From JAEXOD01 sp964652025 (lineage in GTDB: Bacteria; Bacteroidota; Ignavibacteria; Ignavibacteriales; Melioribacteraceae): DNA of 64,000 bases. The position numbers were made by a program, and so were the translations under genes. The stretch is from positions 62,001 to 126,000 of the forward strand of contig CAZYZX010000008.1 in assembly GCA_964652025.1 (NCBI GenBank), written 5' to 3'. Of the stretch, positions 35,241 through 43,469 are shown piece after piece (positions within the stretch are counted from its first letter, which is position 1; each line of letters begins with the position of its first letter). Under the pieces are notes generated by a model that saw only the letters and a list, made by a program, of their open reading frames with translations, was not told where the DNA came from and did not search any database.

Positions 35241-38200
35241 TTATTTTACTAAAATCATCTTTTTGGATTGAACAATATTACCATTCTTTCCATTTGCAGT
35301 TAACCTATAAATGTAAGTTCCACTGCTATATCCATTAGCATTAAATTCTACCTTATAAATACCTGCTTCCTGCACGCCACTTACTAAAGTTACTATATGC
35401 TCGCCCAATGAATTGTAGATGGATAAATTAACATCCACTTTTTCTGGTAAAGTATATGTAATAAATGTATTTGGGTTAAATGGGTTAGGATAATTTTGTT
35501 CTAATACAAATTCATTTGGTGTTACAACTTCTGCATCTGCAACAGTGCTATATTCAAAATTACCGTTATAATCAATCTGCTTTAATCTATAGGTGTATTT
35601 ACCTACTGTTAAATTAGCATCTAAATATTGATAATAACTTTTTTCGGTTGTATTCCCTTTTCCATTAACAAAGCCTATTTGCTCCCAACTACTGTTAGTA
35701 GATTTCCTTTCTATTGCAAAACCACTGTTGTTTGTTTCGGTTGCTGTTACCCAGCTTAATAAAACACCTGTCTTTTGTACTTCTGCAGTAAATGATGTTA
35801 ATTCTACAGGAATAACGTTTTCATTTATTTTTAATGTAACCGGGACTATAACTTGAGGATTTACAGGATCGTTAGATGTAATTTTTACATCCATTGTATA
35901 TGTGCCAATTGGGAAATCTTCGCTTCTATATGTTAATATTAATTTTGCAGAAGCATTATTTGTTAAGTTACCCGAAGTATTATTTACACTTAACCAATCT
36001 GGGTCTGCACTTATTTTTACCGCAAGATTTGGTTTTGCGTAAAGAACGTTATAAGCTATTAATGTACCTACTGTACCAGTAGCGTTTTCTATACCAACAG
36101 TTTCACTGTTATTGGTTGCAAGTGTAACATCTTTATAATAAAACATAATTTTACCAGATCTATAAAGATGAACTTGGAAAGTTATAACACCTGTACCTGT
36201 ATATCTTGGCCAGTTTGTGTATTGTACTATAAATCTATCACTTTCTGCTTTGTAATATACTTTTCCTGTTGTTTTGCCATCTAAATCATCCCAGAATGGA
36301 CAAATAATATTATTTGGTGCAGCAGAGTTTGGTATACTAGCATTTGTAAATGAATTAGCTGTTAAAGGAGCAAAGCATAAAAATCCATTTGAACCAAAGT
36401 AGATATTACTAAATATATTTCCATAAAACTTAAAGTTAAAGCCCATATTAAAAGGACCTGCATAACCTTCATCTGTTCCAGCATAAGAATCAGTTGGAGT
36501 CCAAGAAGTAACTTCGGTACCTGTTGTAGAAATATCTACCCATTCAAATACTGGTCCGTTTGGTGCATCGCTGTCAATCCATTTATAACCAAATGGATCG
36601 GGACCACCTTGTCCTTCTACACTGTAACCAGAATTTATTTCATCAACACCTTTAAGTGTTAATTGATTTGTTTTCTCTTTAATAATATCTGGAACTAAAT
36701 TAAATGATACATTTTTTGTTGGGAATGTTGCGTTAATTAATTGTACGTTATATTGCATTGTGGATGGACTAGTACTAATATTTGCAATAGTTAATGTATC
36801 ATGAGATACTTGATTGTTAAACATTTCTTTATATAAAGATTGTGGATTAACGCTAATAACTGGTGCTTCTAAAGTTGTTCCATTTGCGATATTAGAAATT
36901 TGTGACCAGTTACCCCATACGTCGCGGGATTTTACTGCAAAATGATAAGTTGTACCAAAATTTAAACCTGTTACTGTTAACATCTCTGTAGAACCAGCTG
37001 GTTTTGGGGCACTTGGAAACTGTACACTAGTAGCAGCAGAAAAGTTTGCATCGTTAATTGGAGAAGTAGACATTCTAACATCATATCCAACAACTCCACC
37101 AACAGATGTATCATTTGGTGCTGTCCATTGCAATTGTAAAGAATTACTTGTAGGATTATTTACAAATAAATCAGTAATTGTTGTTGGTGCTACGTTATCG
37201 GGTGTTCCCATAGAAATAAATGCAGCATAACAATCAATTAATCCTTTACCATAGTTGTTATCTTCACCAGCAGCACCTAAATCTTTTGCTGTGTTGTATA
37301 AAGCTAATTTTATTTGTTTACCAGTTAATGTTGGAAAAGCTTGCTTTAATAATGCAATAGCGCCTGCTACGTGCGGTGATGCCATCGATGTTCCTGTAAA
37401 GTAACTATATCCACCATTACGTACGCTAGAACGTACGTTTGTTCCTGGTGCGCTTACTTCGGGCTTAATCAATAAGCTACCGGTTCCACCACATGTTGAT
37501 GGTCCACGAGAAGAGCTGCTTGCTATTGGATTTGTATTGCCTTGCAAATATACCGATCCATCTATATTAGCAACGCAAAATACGTTAACTTCATCTGTGT
37601 TAATATTTTTTGGTTTGGTAATTGTAGAAGCATTAGGACCACTATTTCCAGCAGAAAATACTATTGCAATGCCTGCTGCTTCCATAGCATCTAAAGTTTG
37701 TTTGTAAATTCCGTTACATTCATCAGATACATCGGGGTCGTACCAGCTATTAGAAATTGCATCAGGCATATCATTAATTGTTGATGGATTACCATCGGGA
37801 TTTAATGCCCATTGAAAAGCTGCTACAGAGTTTGATGTGTGTGGAGATGAACAAATTGTTTTTGCTGCAATCCATTCGGCATCTACTGCTATACCAACAG
37901 TATCACCATTGGTTCTACCAACCATAGTACCCATTGTATGTGTACCGTGGTCATCGCAATCGCTTGGTGAAGTCGAACCTGATGGGTCAAACCAAGCTTG
38001 ATTTGTTGGAACGTGCTGTCCTCTCCAACGTGCATTTAACTGTGGATGAAGGTAGTCTACACCAGTATCAATGTTCATAAGTAATCTACCTTGTCCAGTA
38101 ATTCCCATTGACCATAATTTATGAGCATTAACAATTTTTACACCCGGTTCCACACTTTCTGTACTACCTTCATTAGATGTCCCTTTTTCTGGATAATCTA

Positions 38201-38618
38201 ACATTAATTCAGCGTCTAAATCCATTTGTGCAACTTCTTGCCTTGTCATCATTTCATAATAAAATGATGGCTTTGCAATAACAGCAAACATGTTAGCAAT
38301 CCAAAAACGTTGATAAGAAAAAATTTCACCTGTCTCAGTTTTTCTATTAAATTGGTCAATAAATATTTGCTGTGTTTCGTTTGCTTTTTGTTGTAATGCG
38401 GTTATAACTTCGTATGCCCTTCTTTGTAATGTTGCTTTTTCTTGATATAATTTTGCATCTAATGCGTTTATATCTACCTGATCCTTTAAATAGATGAATC
38501 CATAAACGTATTCATCTGCTTTTGCCTTTTGTAATGCTTGTTGCAAACGAGTACTTACTTCCACTTGAGCTGTTATTACACTTGCTAGTAAAAGTAAAAA
38601 TAGTAGTTTTTTAATCAT
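35241..38618 (-). CDS. Secreted subtilisin-like serine protease (S8) with T9SS sorting domain
   Basis: This 1125-residue protein has a signal peptide (1-17), an inhibitor-like propeptide (about 20-140) and a peptidase S8 domain with the triad D184 (NIDTGVDYLHP), H224 (DDHGTHTMG) and Ser near 410 (GTSMASPHVAG), plus the oxyanion Asn in SAGNSGPNAS. A fibronectin type III domain (about 480-585), an immunoglobulin/NHL-like stretch with FNMGFNFKFYG (about 715-735) and a later beta domain follow. The last about 85 residues form a type A sorting domain starting near LEQNYPNPFNP and ending KKMILVK, which directs export through the type IX system and removal of the tag. A GGAG Shine-Dalgarno precedes the ATG. 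It is a single-gene unit. Confidence 0.95.
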   Translation of the reverse strand: MIKKLLFLLLLASVITAQVEVSTRLQQALQKAKADEYVYGFIYLKDQVDINALDAKLYQEKATLQRRAYEVITALQQKANETQQIFIDQFNRKTETGEIFSYQRFWIANMFAVIAKPSFYYEMMTRQEVAQMDLDAELMLDYPEKGTSNEGSTESVEPGVKIVNAHKLWSMGITGQGRLLMNIDTGVDYLHPQLNARWRGQHVPTNQAWFDPSGSTSPSDCDDHGTHTMGTMVGRTNGDTVGIAVDAEWIAAKTICSSPHTSNSVAAFQWALNPDGNPSTINDMPDAISNSWYDPDVSDECNGIYKQTLDAMEAAGIAIVFSAGNSGPNASTITKPKNINTDEVNVFCVANIDGSVYLQGNTNPIASSSSRGPSTCGGTGSLLIKPEVSAPGTNVRSSVRNGGYSYFTGTSMASPHVAGAIALLKQAFPTLTGKQIKLALYNTAKDLGAAGEDNNYGKGLIDCYAAFISMGTPDNVAPTTITDLFVNNPTSNSLQLQWTAPNDTSVGGVVGYDVRMSTSPINDANFSAATSVQFPSAPKPAGSTEMLTVTGLNFGTTYHFAVKSRDVWGNWSQISNIANGTTLEAPVISVNPQSLYKEMFNNQVSHDTLTIANISTSPSTMQYNVQLINATFPTKNVSFNLVPDIIKEKTNQLTLKGVDEINSGYSVEGQGGPDPFGYKWIDSDAPNGPVFEWVDISTTGTEVTSWTPTDSYAGTDEGYAGPFNMGFNFKFYGNIFSNIYFGSNGFLCFAPLTANSFTNASIPNSAAPNNIICPFWDDLDGKTTGKVYYKAESDRFIVQYTNWPRYTGTGVITFQVHLYRSGKIMFYYKDVTLATNNSETVGIENATGTVGTLIAYNVLYAKPNLAVKISADPDWLSVNNTSGNLTNNASAKLILTYRSEDFPIGTYTMDVKITSNDPVNPQVIVPVTLKINENVIPVELTSFTAEVQKTGVLLSWVTATETNNSGFAIERKSTNSSWEQIGFVNGKGNTTEKSYYQYLDANLTVGKYTYRLKQIDYNGNFEYSTVADAEVVTPNEFVLEQNYPNPFNPNTFITYTLPEKVDVNLSIYNSLGEHIVTLVSGVQEAGIYKVEFNANGYSSGTYIYRLTANGKNGNIVQSKKMILVK

Positions 38619-38704
38619 TCATTTCTCCTATTTTTTATTAAATTATGTTAATTGCAAGTTACTTTTTAAAATTTTTAAAATCAAATTAATTTTTTAAATT
38701 ATTT

Positions 38705-39133
38705 TTATTTTTTATCTCCTAAAACATAATATTGCACATTTGCCTCTGCACAAAGTACTTCTGCGTTATTAAAAATATTAACTAAAATATTTACTGTTTT
38801 ATGAGCAATATTATTAATTTTTGCTTTAATTTTTATATCTCCTTTATCAATATAAATTGGCTTTAAAAATCTAACTTCTAATTTACTTGTTACTGCCATT
38901 TTATTAAGCAAAGTAGATACCGTCCATGCTGCTATTTCATCCGCTAAAGTTGATATTATCCCCCCATGCAATATGTTTTTATATCCACCAAACCTTTCCG
39001 ATGGTTGCCAAATCGAAATAATTTCCTCACCATCTTTATAAAACTCCATTTGCAATCCATATTTATTGTTTGGTGAACACCCAAAACAAAAATAATCTTC
39101 ATTACCCAAATAAAAATTTTTCACTTTTTCCAT
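38705..39133 (-). CDS. PaaI-like hotdog thioesterase
   Basis: This 142-residue hotdog-fold protein begins at the ATG at 39133 (MEKVKNFYLGN); the longer frame from 39199 adds 22 hydrophobic residues that overlap the divergent gene, so the shorter start is preferred. It has the conserved CFGCSPNNKYGLQM, HGGIISTLADEIAAWTV and VRFLKPI. Such proteins hydrolyse acyl- or aryl-CoA thioesters; here the HGG at the start of the long helix and the Asp that follows are the expected active-site groups. The natural CoA ester is unknown. Confidence 0.8.
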   Translation of the reverse strand: MEKVKNFYLGNEDYFCFGCSPNNKYGLQMEFYKDGEEIISIWQPSERFGGYKNILHGGIISTLADEIAAWTVSTLLNKMAVTSKLEVRFLKPIYIDKGDIKIKAKINNIAHKTVNILVNIFNNAEVLCAEANVQYYVLGDKK

Positions 39134-39186
39134 ATATGTATATTTTATTATATTATTAAAATAAATAATAAAATTAAGTAAAAATA

Positions 39187-39597
39187 ATGTTATATTCAAC
39201 TTTTGAAACTGAAATTATTGTACGTCCTGATGATATTGATATGAATAATCATGTGCATTATTCTAAATACTTAGACTATTTGCTTTTAGCAAGATATGAC
39301 CAAATGAAAAGATGCTATAAAATGAGCATGGAAGAGTTTTTAGATAGGGGTTTAACCTGGTTTGCTTCGTCTGCTAATATAAATTATAAAAATGGGTTAA
39401 AGTTAAACGATATTGCTGTTGTTAAAACTGGTATTAAAGAAATTAAAGCTGCCCAAGTTTCTGTTGATTTTTGGATTTCCCGTAAATCTGATAATGCTTT
39501 GTGTTGCTTTGGCAATGTTTTTTATACTTTAATTTCTTCATCAACCGGTAAACCATGTAGAATTCCAGAAGATATAATTAACAAATATTCTATTTAA
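39187..39597 (+). CDS. 4-hydroxybenzoyl-CoA-thioesterase-like hotdog protein
   Basis: This 136-residue hotdog-fold protein has the 4HBT pattern VRPDDIDMNNHVHYSKYLDYLLLAR, where the Asp-x-x-x-His (DIDMNNHVH) is the active-site region, and WFASSANINYKNGLK. It is probably an acyl-CoA thioesterase. It is divergent from a second, unrelated-branch hotdog gene with only about 53 bp between start codons, so the two likely share control. No partner pathway is visible. Confidence 0.82.
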   Translation: MLYSTFETEIIVRPDDIDMNNHVHYSKYLDYLLLARYDQMKRCYKMSMEEFLDRGLTWFASSANINYKNGLKLNDIAVVKTGIKEIKAAQVSVDFWISRKSDNALCCFGNVFYTLISSSTGKPCRIPEDIINKYSI

Positions 39598-39640
39598 ATT
39601 TTTTAAATCTTTATTCCTTAAATGGACAAAAGAGGTTAAT

Positions 39641-39862
39641 ATGGTACTTTTACCACAATGTGTTAGTTGCAAACATTTGATTGGCAGTTCTGAAGATGGG
39701 AAAGTTATTTGTAAAGCATTTCCAAAAGGAATTCCTAAAGAATATTTAGCAAGCTCTGGTAATTATGAAGAAGATAAAAAAGCCACAAAAATAGATCATC
39801 AGGTGCGTGTAGTTCATCGTACAATTGACCCAAGACAGGAAGGAAATTATGTTTTTTACTAA
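39641..39862 (+). CDS. Small Cys-containing cytoplasmic protein, unknown
   Basis: This 73-residue protein reads QCVSCKHLIG, then VICKAFPKGIPKEYL, and ends with a His/Asp-containing tail. The CxxC plus later Cys and the CKAFPxGIP signature recur in a small family I remember as uncharacterised in many bacteria; a metal site is possible. No membrane segment. It is 43 nt after the thioesterase and may be cotranscribed. Its function cannot be given. Confidence 0.65.
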   Translation: MVLLPQCVSCKHLIGSSEDGKVICKAFPKGIPKEYLASSGNYEEDKKATKIDHQVRVVHRTIDPRQEGNYVFY

Positions 39863-39882
39863 TTTTTTAGTTAAATCTTAAT

Positions 39883-39890
39883 TATTTTTG
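39883..39890 (+). promoter_or_regulatory. Candidate -7 element for the Nudix gene
   Basis: TATTTTTG matches TAnnTTTG and lies 34 nt ahead of the ATG at 39925; a GAGAGGA Shine-Dalgarno follows. The -33 element is not clear. Confidence 0.3.
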
Positions 39891-39924
39891 TATATTAAGT
39901 TTTTACTTTTTATGAGAGGATAAG

Positions 39925-40464
39925 ATGAATTACAAAGTAACTGATTCTAAAATATTGCACTATGGAAAAGTTTTTGACCTAAAAGTAGACACTTTAGAGT
40001 ATGACAGCGGTAATAAAGGAATTCGAGAAATAGCTGTTCATCGTGGTGGCTCAGTCGTTGTTCCTATTACAGATGCTGGTAAAATTGTATTTGTTAAGCA
40101 GTTTCGCTATCCATTACAAAAATACTTAATTGAGCTACCTGCTGGCAAGTTAGAAGAAAACGAAGACCCTATTATTTGCGCTGAACGTGAACTAACTGAA
40201 GAAACAGGTTATATTAGTAAAAATATTAAGCCACTTGGTAAAATTTATACTACACCTGGTTTTTGCACAGAATTGCTTTACATTTATCTTGCCACAAACT
40301 TAACTAATGGTACACATAACAGAGAAGAAGGCGAATATGGAATGTCTATTTTAGAGCTAACCCCTAAAGAAGCTGTTAGACGAATTATGTTTGGGGATAT
40401 CCTTGACGCTAAAACTATTGCTGGAATTTTTTATTATATCAACAGAGAAAATACTACATTTTAA
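39925..40464 (+). CDS. Nudix hydrolase, ADP-ribose pyrophosphatase-like
   Basis: This 179-residue protein carries a complete Nudix box from G74 to Y96 with the pattern GX5EX7REUXEEXGU (G74, E80, R88-E89, E92-E93, G95). The preceding VVPITDAGKIVFVKQFRYPLQKYLIELPAG and the following KPLGKIYTTPGFCTEL match ADP-ribose pyrophosphatases (NudF/NUDT5 type), which hydrolyse ADP-ribose and related ADP-sugars. The Shine-Dalgarno GAGAGG is clear. Its stop codon lies inside the stem of the following terminator. Confidence 0.92.
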   Translation: MNYKVTDSKILHYGKVFDLKVDTLEYDSGNKGIREIAVHRGGSVVVPITDAGKIVFVKQFRYPLQKYLIELPAGKLEENEDPIICAERELTEETGYISKNIKPLGKIYTTPGFCTELLYIYLATNLTNGTHNREEGEYGMSILELTPKEAVRRIMFGDILDAKTIAGIFYYINRENTTF

Positions 40465-40485
40465 GGGGAAATTCATTCCCCTTAA
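40461..40485. terminator. Bidirectional terminator sharing both stop codons
   Basis: TTAAGGGGAA (40461-40470) pairs with TTCCCCTTAA (40476-40485) around ATTCA. The stop of the Nudix gene (TAA at 40462-40464) and the stop of the convergent Mor-like gene (40482-40484) are both within the arms, so the hairpin closes two genes at once. TTTTC follows on the plus side. Confidence 0.85.
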
Positions 40486-40763
40486 TTTTCTCCATTAAGC
40501 GTGTTCCTTATAAACCGTTCGGATACTCCTAATAATCTTGCAACTTTTTTTATAGATACATTTTTCTCTCTTAAATCGTTATAATATTTCATTATATATT
40601 TCTTCCTTAATTGATTTATCGGTGCTTCTGAAAAATAAATATTAGATTTCTTAAATCTTGCAAAAAGTTTTAAAAAGTTTTCAAAACCAACTAACTCTAT
40701 TATTTCGTTATATTCATCTGTAAATTCATTCTTATAATCTAATTCTTTAATCCAATTTTCCAT
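40482..40763 (-). CDS. Mor-like helix-turn-helix regulator
   Basis: This 93-residue protein is taken to start at the ATG 40763, which has GAGGTG 5 nt upstream; an in-frame GTG 6 nt earlier overlaps that site. The C-terminal half ends in a helix-turn-helix (NVSIKKVARLLGVSERFIRNTLNG). The middle ELVGFENFLKLFARFKKSNIYF to LRKKYIMKYY resembles the Mor/C family of phage Mu activators, in which a dimerisation region with an iYiPk-like strand precedes the HTH. It faces an S24 repressor gene across about 117 bp, a classic switch layout. It might be domesticated phage regulation. Confidence 0.6.
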   Translation of the reverse strand: MENWIKELDYKNEFTDEYNEIIELVGFENFLKLFARFKKSNIYFSEAPINQLRKKYIMKYYNDLREKNVSIKKVARLLGVSERFIRNTLNGEN

Positions 40764-40814
40764 GTGCACCTCATATTTTTTTATTTCATTTATGATAATT
40801 TTTTATTATATTGC

Positions 40815-40828
40815 AATACAAATGTATT
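40815..40828. promoter_or_regulatory. Palindromic candidate operator between the Mor-like and S24 genes
   Basis: AATACA-AA-TGTATT is a perfect 14-bp palindrome. A second, weaker dyad (TTGTA at 40855-40859 with TACAA at 40870-40874) lies just before the repressor start. Both are in the 117-bp divergent gap, where a repressor acting on either direction would bind. Confidence 0.45.
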
Positions 40829-40880
40829 CAATTTTGAAATATAAATCAAGTTAATTGTAACATATTTGATACAAAATTTT

Positions 40881-41546
40881 ATGTCACTTGGAAAAAGATT
40901 AAAAGAATTTGCAAAAAGTAACTTTAATAACTTATCAGATTTTTCTATTGCATTAGGAATAAGCAGAGAAAATCTCTACAGATATTTTAACGATACGGTA
41001 TCACCAGGTAGTGAAATTTTGCAAAAATTAGCCACCTTAGGTTGCGATATTAATTGGCTACTACTTGGCACGCCAAATAAAAATATTTCAGCTAAAAGCT
41101 ATATACCAATAGATAAAGCAGAAATTAACGAGTTACCAAAGTTTTTAGAATACCCTGTACTTGGAACTATTCCTGCGGGGCGAGGTGAAATTGTAGATTT
41201 AAGCGATTGGATTCAAAAAATGGTTATCCACTACAGTCCAGAAGACCACGCATTACTAATGATTGATAAAGAATATGGTTACTCTATGACTCCAATTATT
41301 CAACCAGGTGATGTTGCATTAATAAGCTTTAGTAAAAAGCCAGAAATTGGCAGACCTGTTGCCGCTAGATGGGGAGAAACCAAAGGTGCCATTAAAATAC
41401 TAAACTATAACGAACTTGCCCCCGATGTTGTTTGGCTTTATTCTTCTAATAGCGCTGAACCGCCTATTATTGTTAGTAAAGATAAAGTTAGGCTTTATCC
41501 CGTTGTTGCTTTCTTTTTAACTGGAAAAATACACAATGCTACTTAG
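40881..41546 (+). CDS. LexA/CI-like S24 repressor with N-terminal HTH
   Basis: The ATG at 40881 gives a 221-residue protein (an in-frame TTG 15 nt earlier is possible). The N-terminal helix-turn-helix (LSDFSIALGISRENLYRYF) is of the phage-repressor type. The C-terminal half is an S24 domain with FLEYPVLGTIPAGRGEI, where Ala-Gly is the likely self-cleavage site, the nucleophile Ser in GYSMTPIIQPGDVALIS, and the Lys in KGAIKIL. Such repressors self-cleave on binding RecA filaments, linking expression to DNA damage. The last 11 nt overlap the SWIM gene. Confidence 0.85.
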   Translation: MSLGKRLKEFAKSNFNNLSDFSIALGISRENLYRYFNDTVSPGSEILQKLATLGCDINWLLLGTPNKNISAKSYIPIDKAEINELPKFLEYPVLGTIPAGRGEIVDLSDWIQKMVIHYSPEDHALLMIDKEYGYSMTPIIQPGDVALISFSKKPEIGRPVAARWGETKGAIKILNYNELAPDVVWLYSSNSAEPPIIVSKDKVRLYPVVAFFLTGKIHNAT

Positions 41547-42090
41547 TTCTAATAGGTTTAGTGGTCTAAAAACTACTACAATTATAAACGATTTACGTGA
41601 TTTAGAAAAACTTTACTATTTTTCTTTTAATGGCGTTAGATACTATCATAAATTAACGGAATTAGAAAATATAAAGCAAATTAATACAAAATATAAAAAG
41701 TACCAAATAATTTTCCCCTCTGCAACTTGCTCTTGCAACAATTTTACTAATACAGATTTAATTATTAATAACTTTTGTATTCATTTACAAAAAAAGATTT
41801 TAACAATTTTTAAAGATAAACTTGTAGATTTAAGCTATTTGCTATTAAAAGATTTTGTGCCAAATACCATTTCTTATAAAATTGAATTAGAAAAAGAATA
41901 CTTTATAATTTTATCAATTTATCCCCAAGTAAAGTATGTTAAAATTTATTTTATAAACAATAAAAATATATTTCAAGTTATAAAATATTACCCACTTAAA
42001 AAGCAATTTCAATATGGTATAAACTTAAACTTAAATAAAAATAAAAATGATTTTATAGAAGAAGTGTTAAATAATATCGAGATAAAATAA
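41536..42090 (+). CDS. SWIM zinc-finger-like protein, unknown
   Basis: This 184-residue soluble protein overlaps the S24 repressor stop by 11 nt, so the two are translationally coupled. Residues 65-83 give C65-x-C67-x13-C81-x-H83 (CSC... CIH), the CxCxnCxH pattern of SWIM domains that bind DNA or protein in Swi2/Snf2-linked and recombination-linked proteins. The rest is Lys/Asn/Ile rich with a beta-alpha character and no recognised motif. Overlap with a damage-type repressor suggests a DNA-related role, but this is inference. Confidence 0.6.
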   Translation: MLLSSNRFSGLKTTTIINDLRDLEKLYYFSFNGVRYYHKLTELENIKQINTKYKKYQIIFPSATCSCNNFTNTDLIINNFCIHLQKKILTIFKDKLVDLSYLLLKDFVPNTISYKIELEKEYFIILSIYPQVKYVKIYFINNKNIFQVIKYYPLKKQFQYGINLNLNKNKNDFIEEVLNNIEIK

Positions 42091-42111
42091 GTGTAATAGA
42101 AAAAAATATAT

Positions 42112-42158
42112 ACCACTCCCCCTGGTTAAAGACCACAACAGAAACCAAAGGGAGCGGT
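42112..42158 (-). terminator. Hairpin after ftsZ with a 15-nt loop (terminator-like)
   Basis: A 16-bp imperfect stem (42112-42127 with 42143-42158, 13 pairs of 16) encloses a 15-nt loop. Read from ftsZ (minus strand) it lies 13 nt after the stop and is followed by a T-rich run (ATATATTTTTTTC), so it can terminate ftsZ. The plus side downstream is A-rich, which argues against termination of the SWIM gene. Confidence 0.65.
42130..42141. repeat. 12-bp inverted copy of the ftsZ leader, inside the terminator loop
   Basis: AGACCACAACAG is the exact reverse complement of CTGTTGTGGTCT at 43470-43481. It fills 12 of the 15 loop nucleotides of the hairpin behind ftsZ. In the ftsZ transcript this loop reads CUGUUGUGGUCU and is complementary to the leader AGACCACAACAG. 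Confidence 0.85.
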
Positions 42159-42171
42159 AAATAAAATAAAA

Positions 42172-43461
42172 TTAATCTGTCATTCTACGTAAAAACGAAC
42201 TACTATCTAATTCGTCTAAATCGTCAATAGAATAAGTTGATTCTGGAGTAGTAGGGTTAAGTGAATCTGATAAAACTGTTCTTACTTTATAACCACCAGT
42301 TAAATAGTCTGTGCTTTTAGTTTGTAATCCTTGTTTAATGGTAGTCTTATAATCGTTTGCTGTAGAAACTTCTTTATTTTCTGCTTTAATTTCAACAAGT
42401 TTAGGAGTAGAATTAACAACAGGTTTAACAAAAGTAGTTGCTGGTTCTGCAGAAACAACTTGTGGAATTTCGGGTTCACTAGCTTTAGCGGCTTCATCAA
42501 AACCGGTAGCAATAACGGTATAAGAAACCTTATCACCCATATTTTCATCAACAACCCAACCAAAAATAATATCTGCTTGGTCACCGGCAGCTTCGTAAAT
42601 TACGTCGTTACCTTCGTTAATTTCATCCATTCTATAATCTATACCAGAAGTAACATTTAGTAAAATACGTTTAGCACCTTTAATATTCATACCTTCAATT
42701 AAAGGAGAAGATATAGAATTTTCTGCAGCAATTCTGCTTCTGTTTTCACCTTGACCAATACCAATACCCATAATTGCGGTACCGCCATTTGTCATAACAG
42801 TTTTAACATCGGCAAAATCTACATTAATAACACCTGTTTTTGTTATAATATCTGCAATACCGCGTGTTGCTTGATAAAGTACATCATTAGGCTTTAAGAA
42901 AGCGTCTAAAGCTGTTGTACCTTTTTCTATTAAATTAATTAATTTGCTATTAGGAATAACAATCATACTATCTACATATTGGCTTAATTCCTGAATACCA
43001 GCTTCGGCATTAAGCATACGTTTTTTGCCTTCCCACTTAAATGGCTTTGTTACAATACCAACGGTTAAAATTCCCATGTGCTTTGCAATCGAAGCAATCA
43101 TAGGGGCAGCACCTGTACCTGTTCCACCACCCATACCGCAGGCAATAAAAATCATATTAGCGCCATCTAAAACTTTACTGATCTTCTCACGGTCTTCTTC
43201 AGCAGATTTTTTACCAATTGTAGGATCGGCGCCTGCACCTAAACCTCTTGTAGTATTTACACCAATTTGAACTTTGTGAGTTGCGGAATTGCTTAATAAA
43301 GCTTGGGCGTCTGTATTAACTGCAACATACTCTACGCCTTGCAATCCCTGTTTAATCATATACTCAATAGCGTTACAGCCACCACCACCAACACCTACAA
43401 CCTTTAATACAGGTGCTGGTAAATTCTTTTCTTCTCTAGCTAATGTTACATGACTTGGCAT
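42172..43461 (-). CDS. ftsZ: Cell division protein FtsZ
   Basis: This 429-residue tubulin homologue has the N-terminal VVGVGGGGCNAIEYMI (21-36), the GTP signature GGGTGTG (112-118), and the T7 loop NVDFADV. Residues after about 320 are a variable linker, ending in a short conserved tail SSSFLRRMTD that matches the C-terminal peptide binding FtsA. It assembles the division ring. The Shine-Dalgarno AGGAGG is strong, 18 nt after the ftsA stop. It is the last gene of the dcw cluster. The leader carries the 12-nt sequence complementary to the loop of the 3' hairpin. Confidence 0.98.
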   Translation of the reverse strand: MPSHVTLAREEKNLPAPVLKVVGVGGGGCNAIEYMIKQGLQGVEYVAVNTDAQALLSNSATHKVQIGVNTTRGLGAGADPTIGKKSAEEDREKISKVLDGANMIFIACGMGGGTGTGAAPMIASIAKHMGILTVGIVTKPFKWEGKKRMLNAEAGIQELSQYVDSMIVIPNSKLINLIEKGTTALDAFLKPNDVLYQATRGIADIITKTGVINVDFADVKTVMTNGGTAIMGIGIGQGENRSRIAAENSISSPLIEGMNIKGAKRILLNVTSGIDYRMDEINEGNDVIYEAAGDQADIIFGWVVDENMGDKVSYTVIATGFDEAAKASEPEIPQVVSAEPATTFVKPVVNSTPKLVEIKAENKEVSTANDYKTTIKQGLQTKSTDYLTGGYKVRTVLSDSLNPTTPESTYSIDDLDELDSSSFLRRMTD

Positions 43462-43469
43462 TTTTCCTC

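Noticed and set aside
39134..39199. A longer start for the PaaI-like thioesterase adding 22 hydrophobic residues, as a signal anchor.
   Set aside because: The extension overlaps the divergent thioesterase gene and the hotdog fold needs no such segment; the inner ATG fits the family length.
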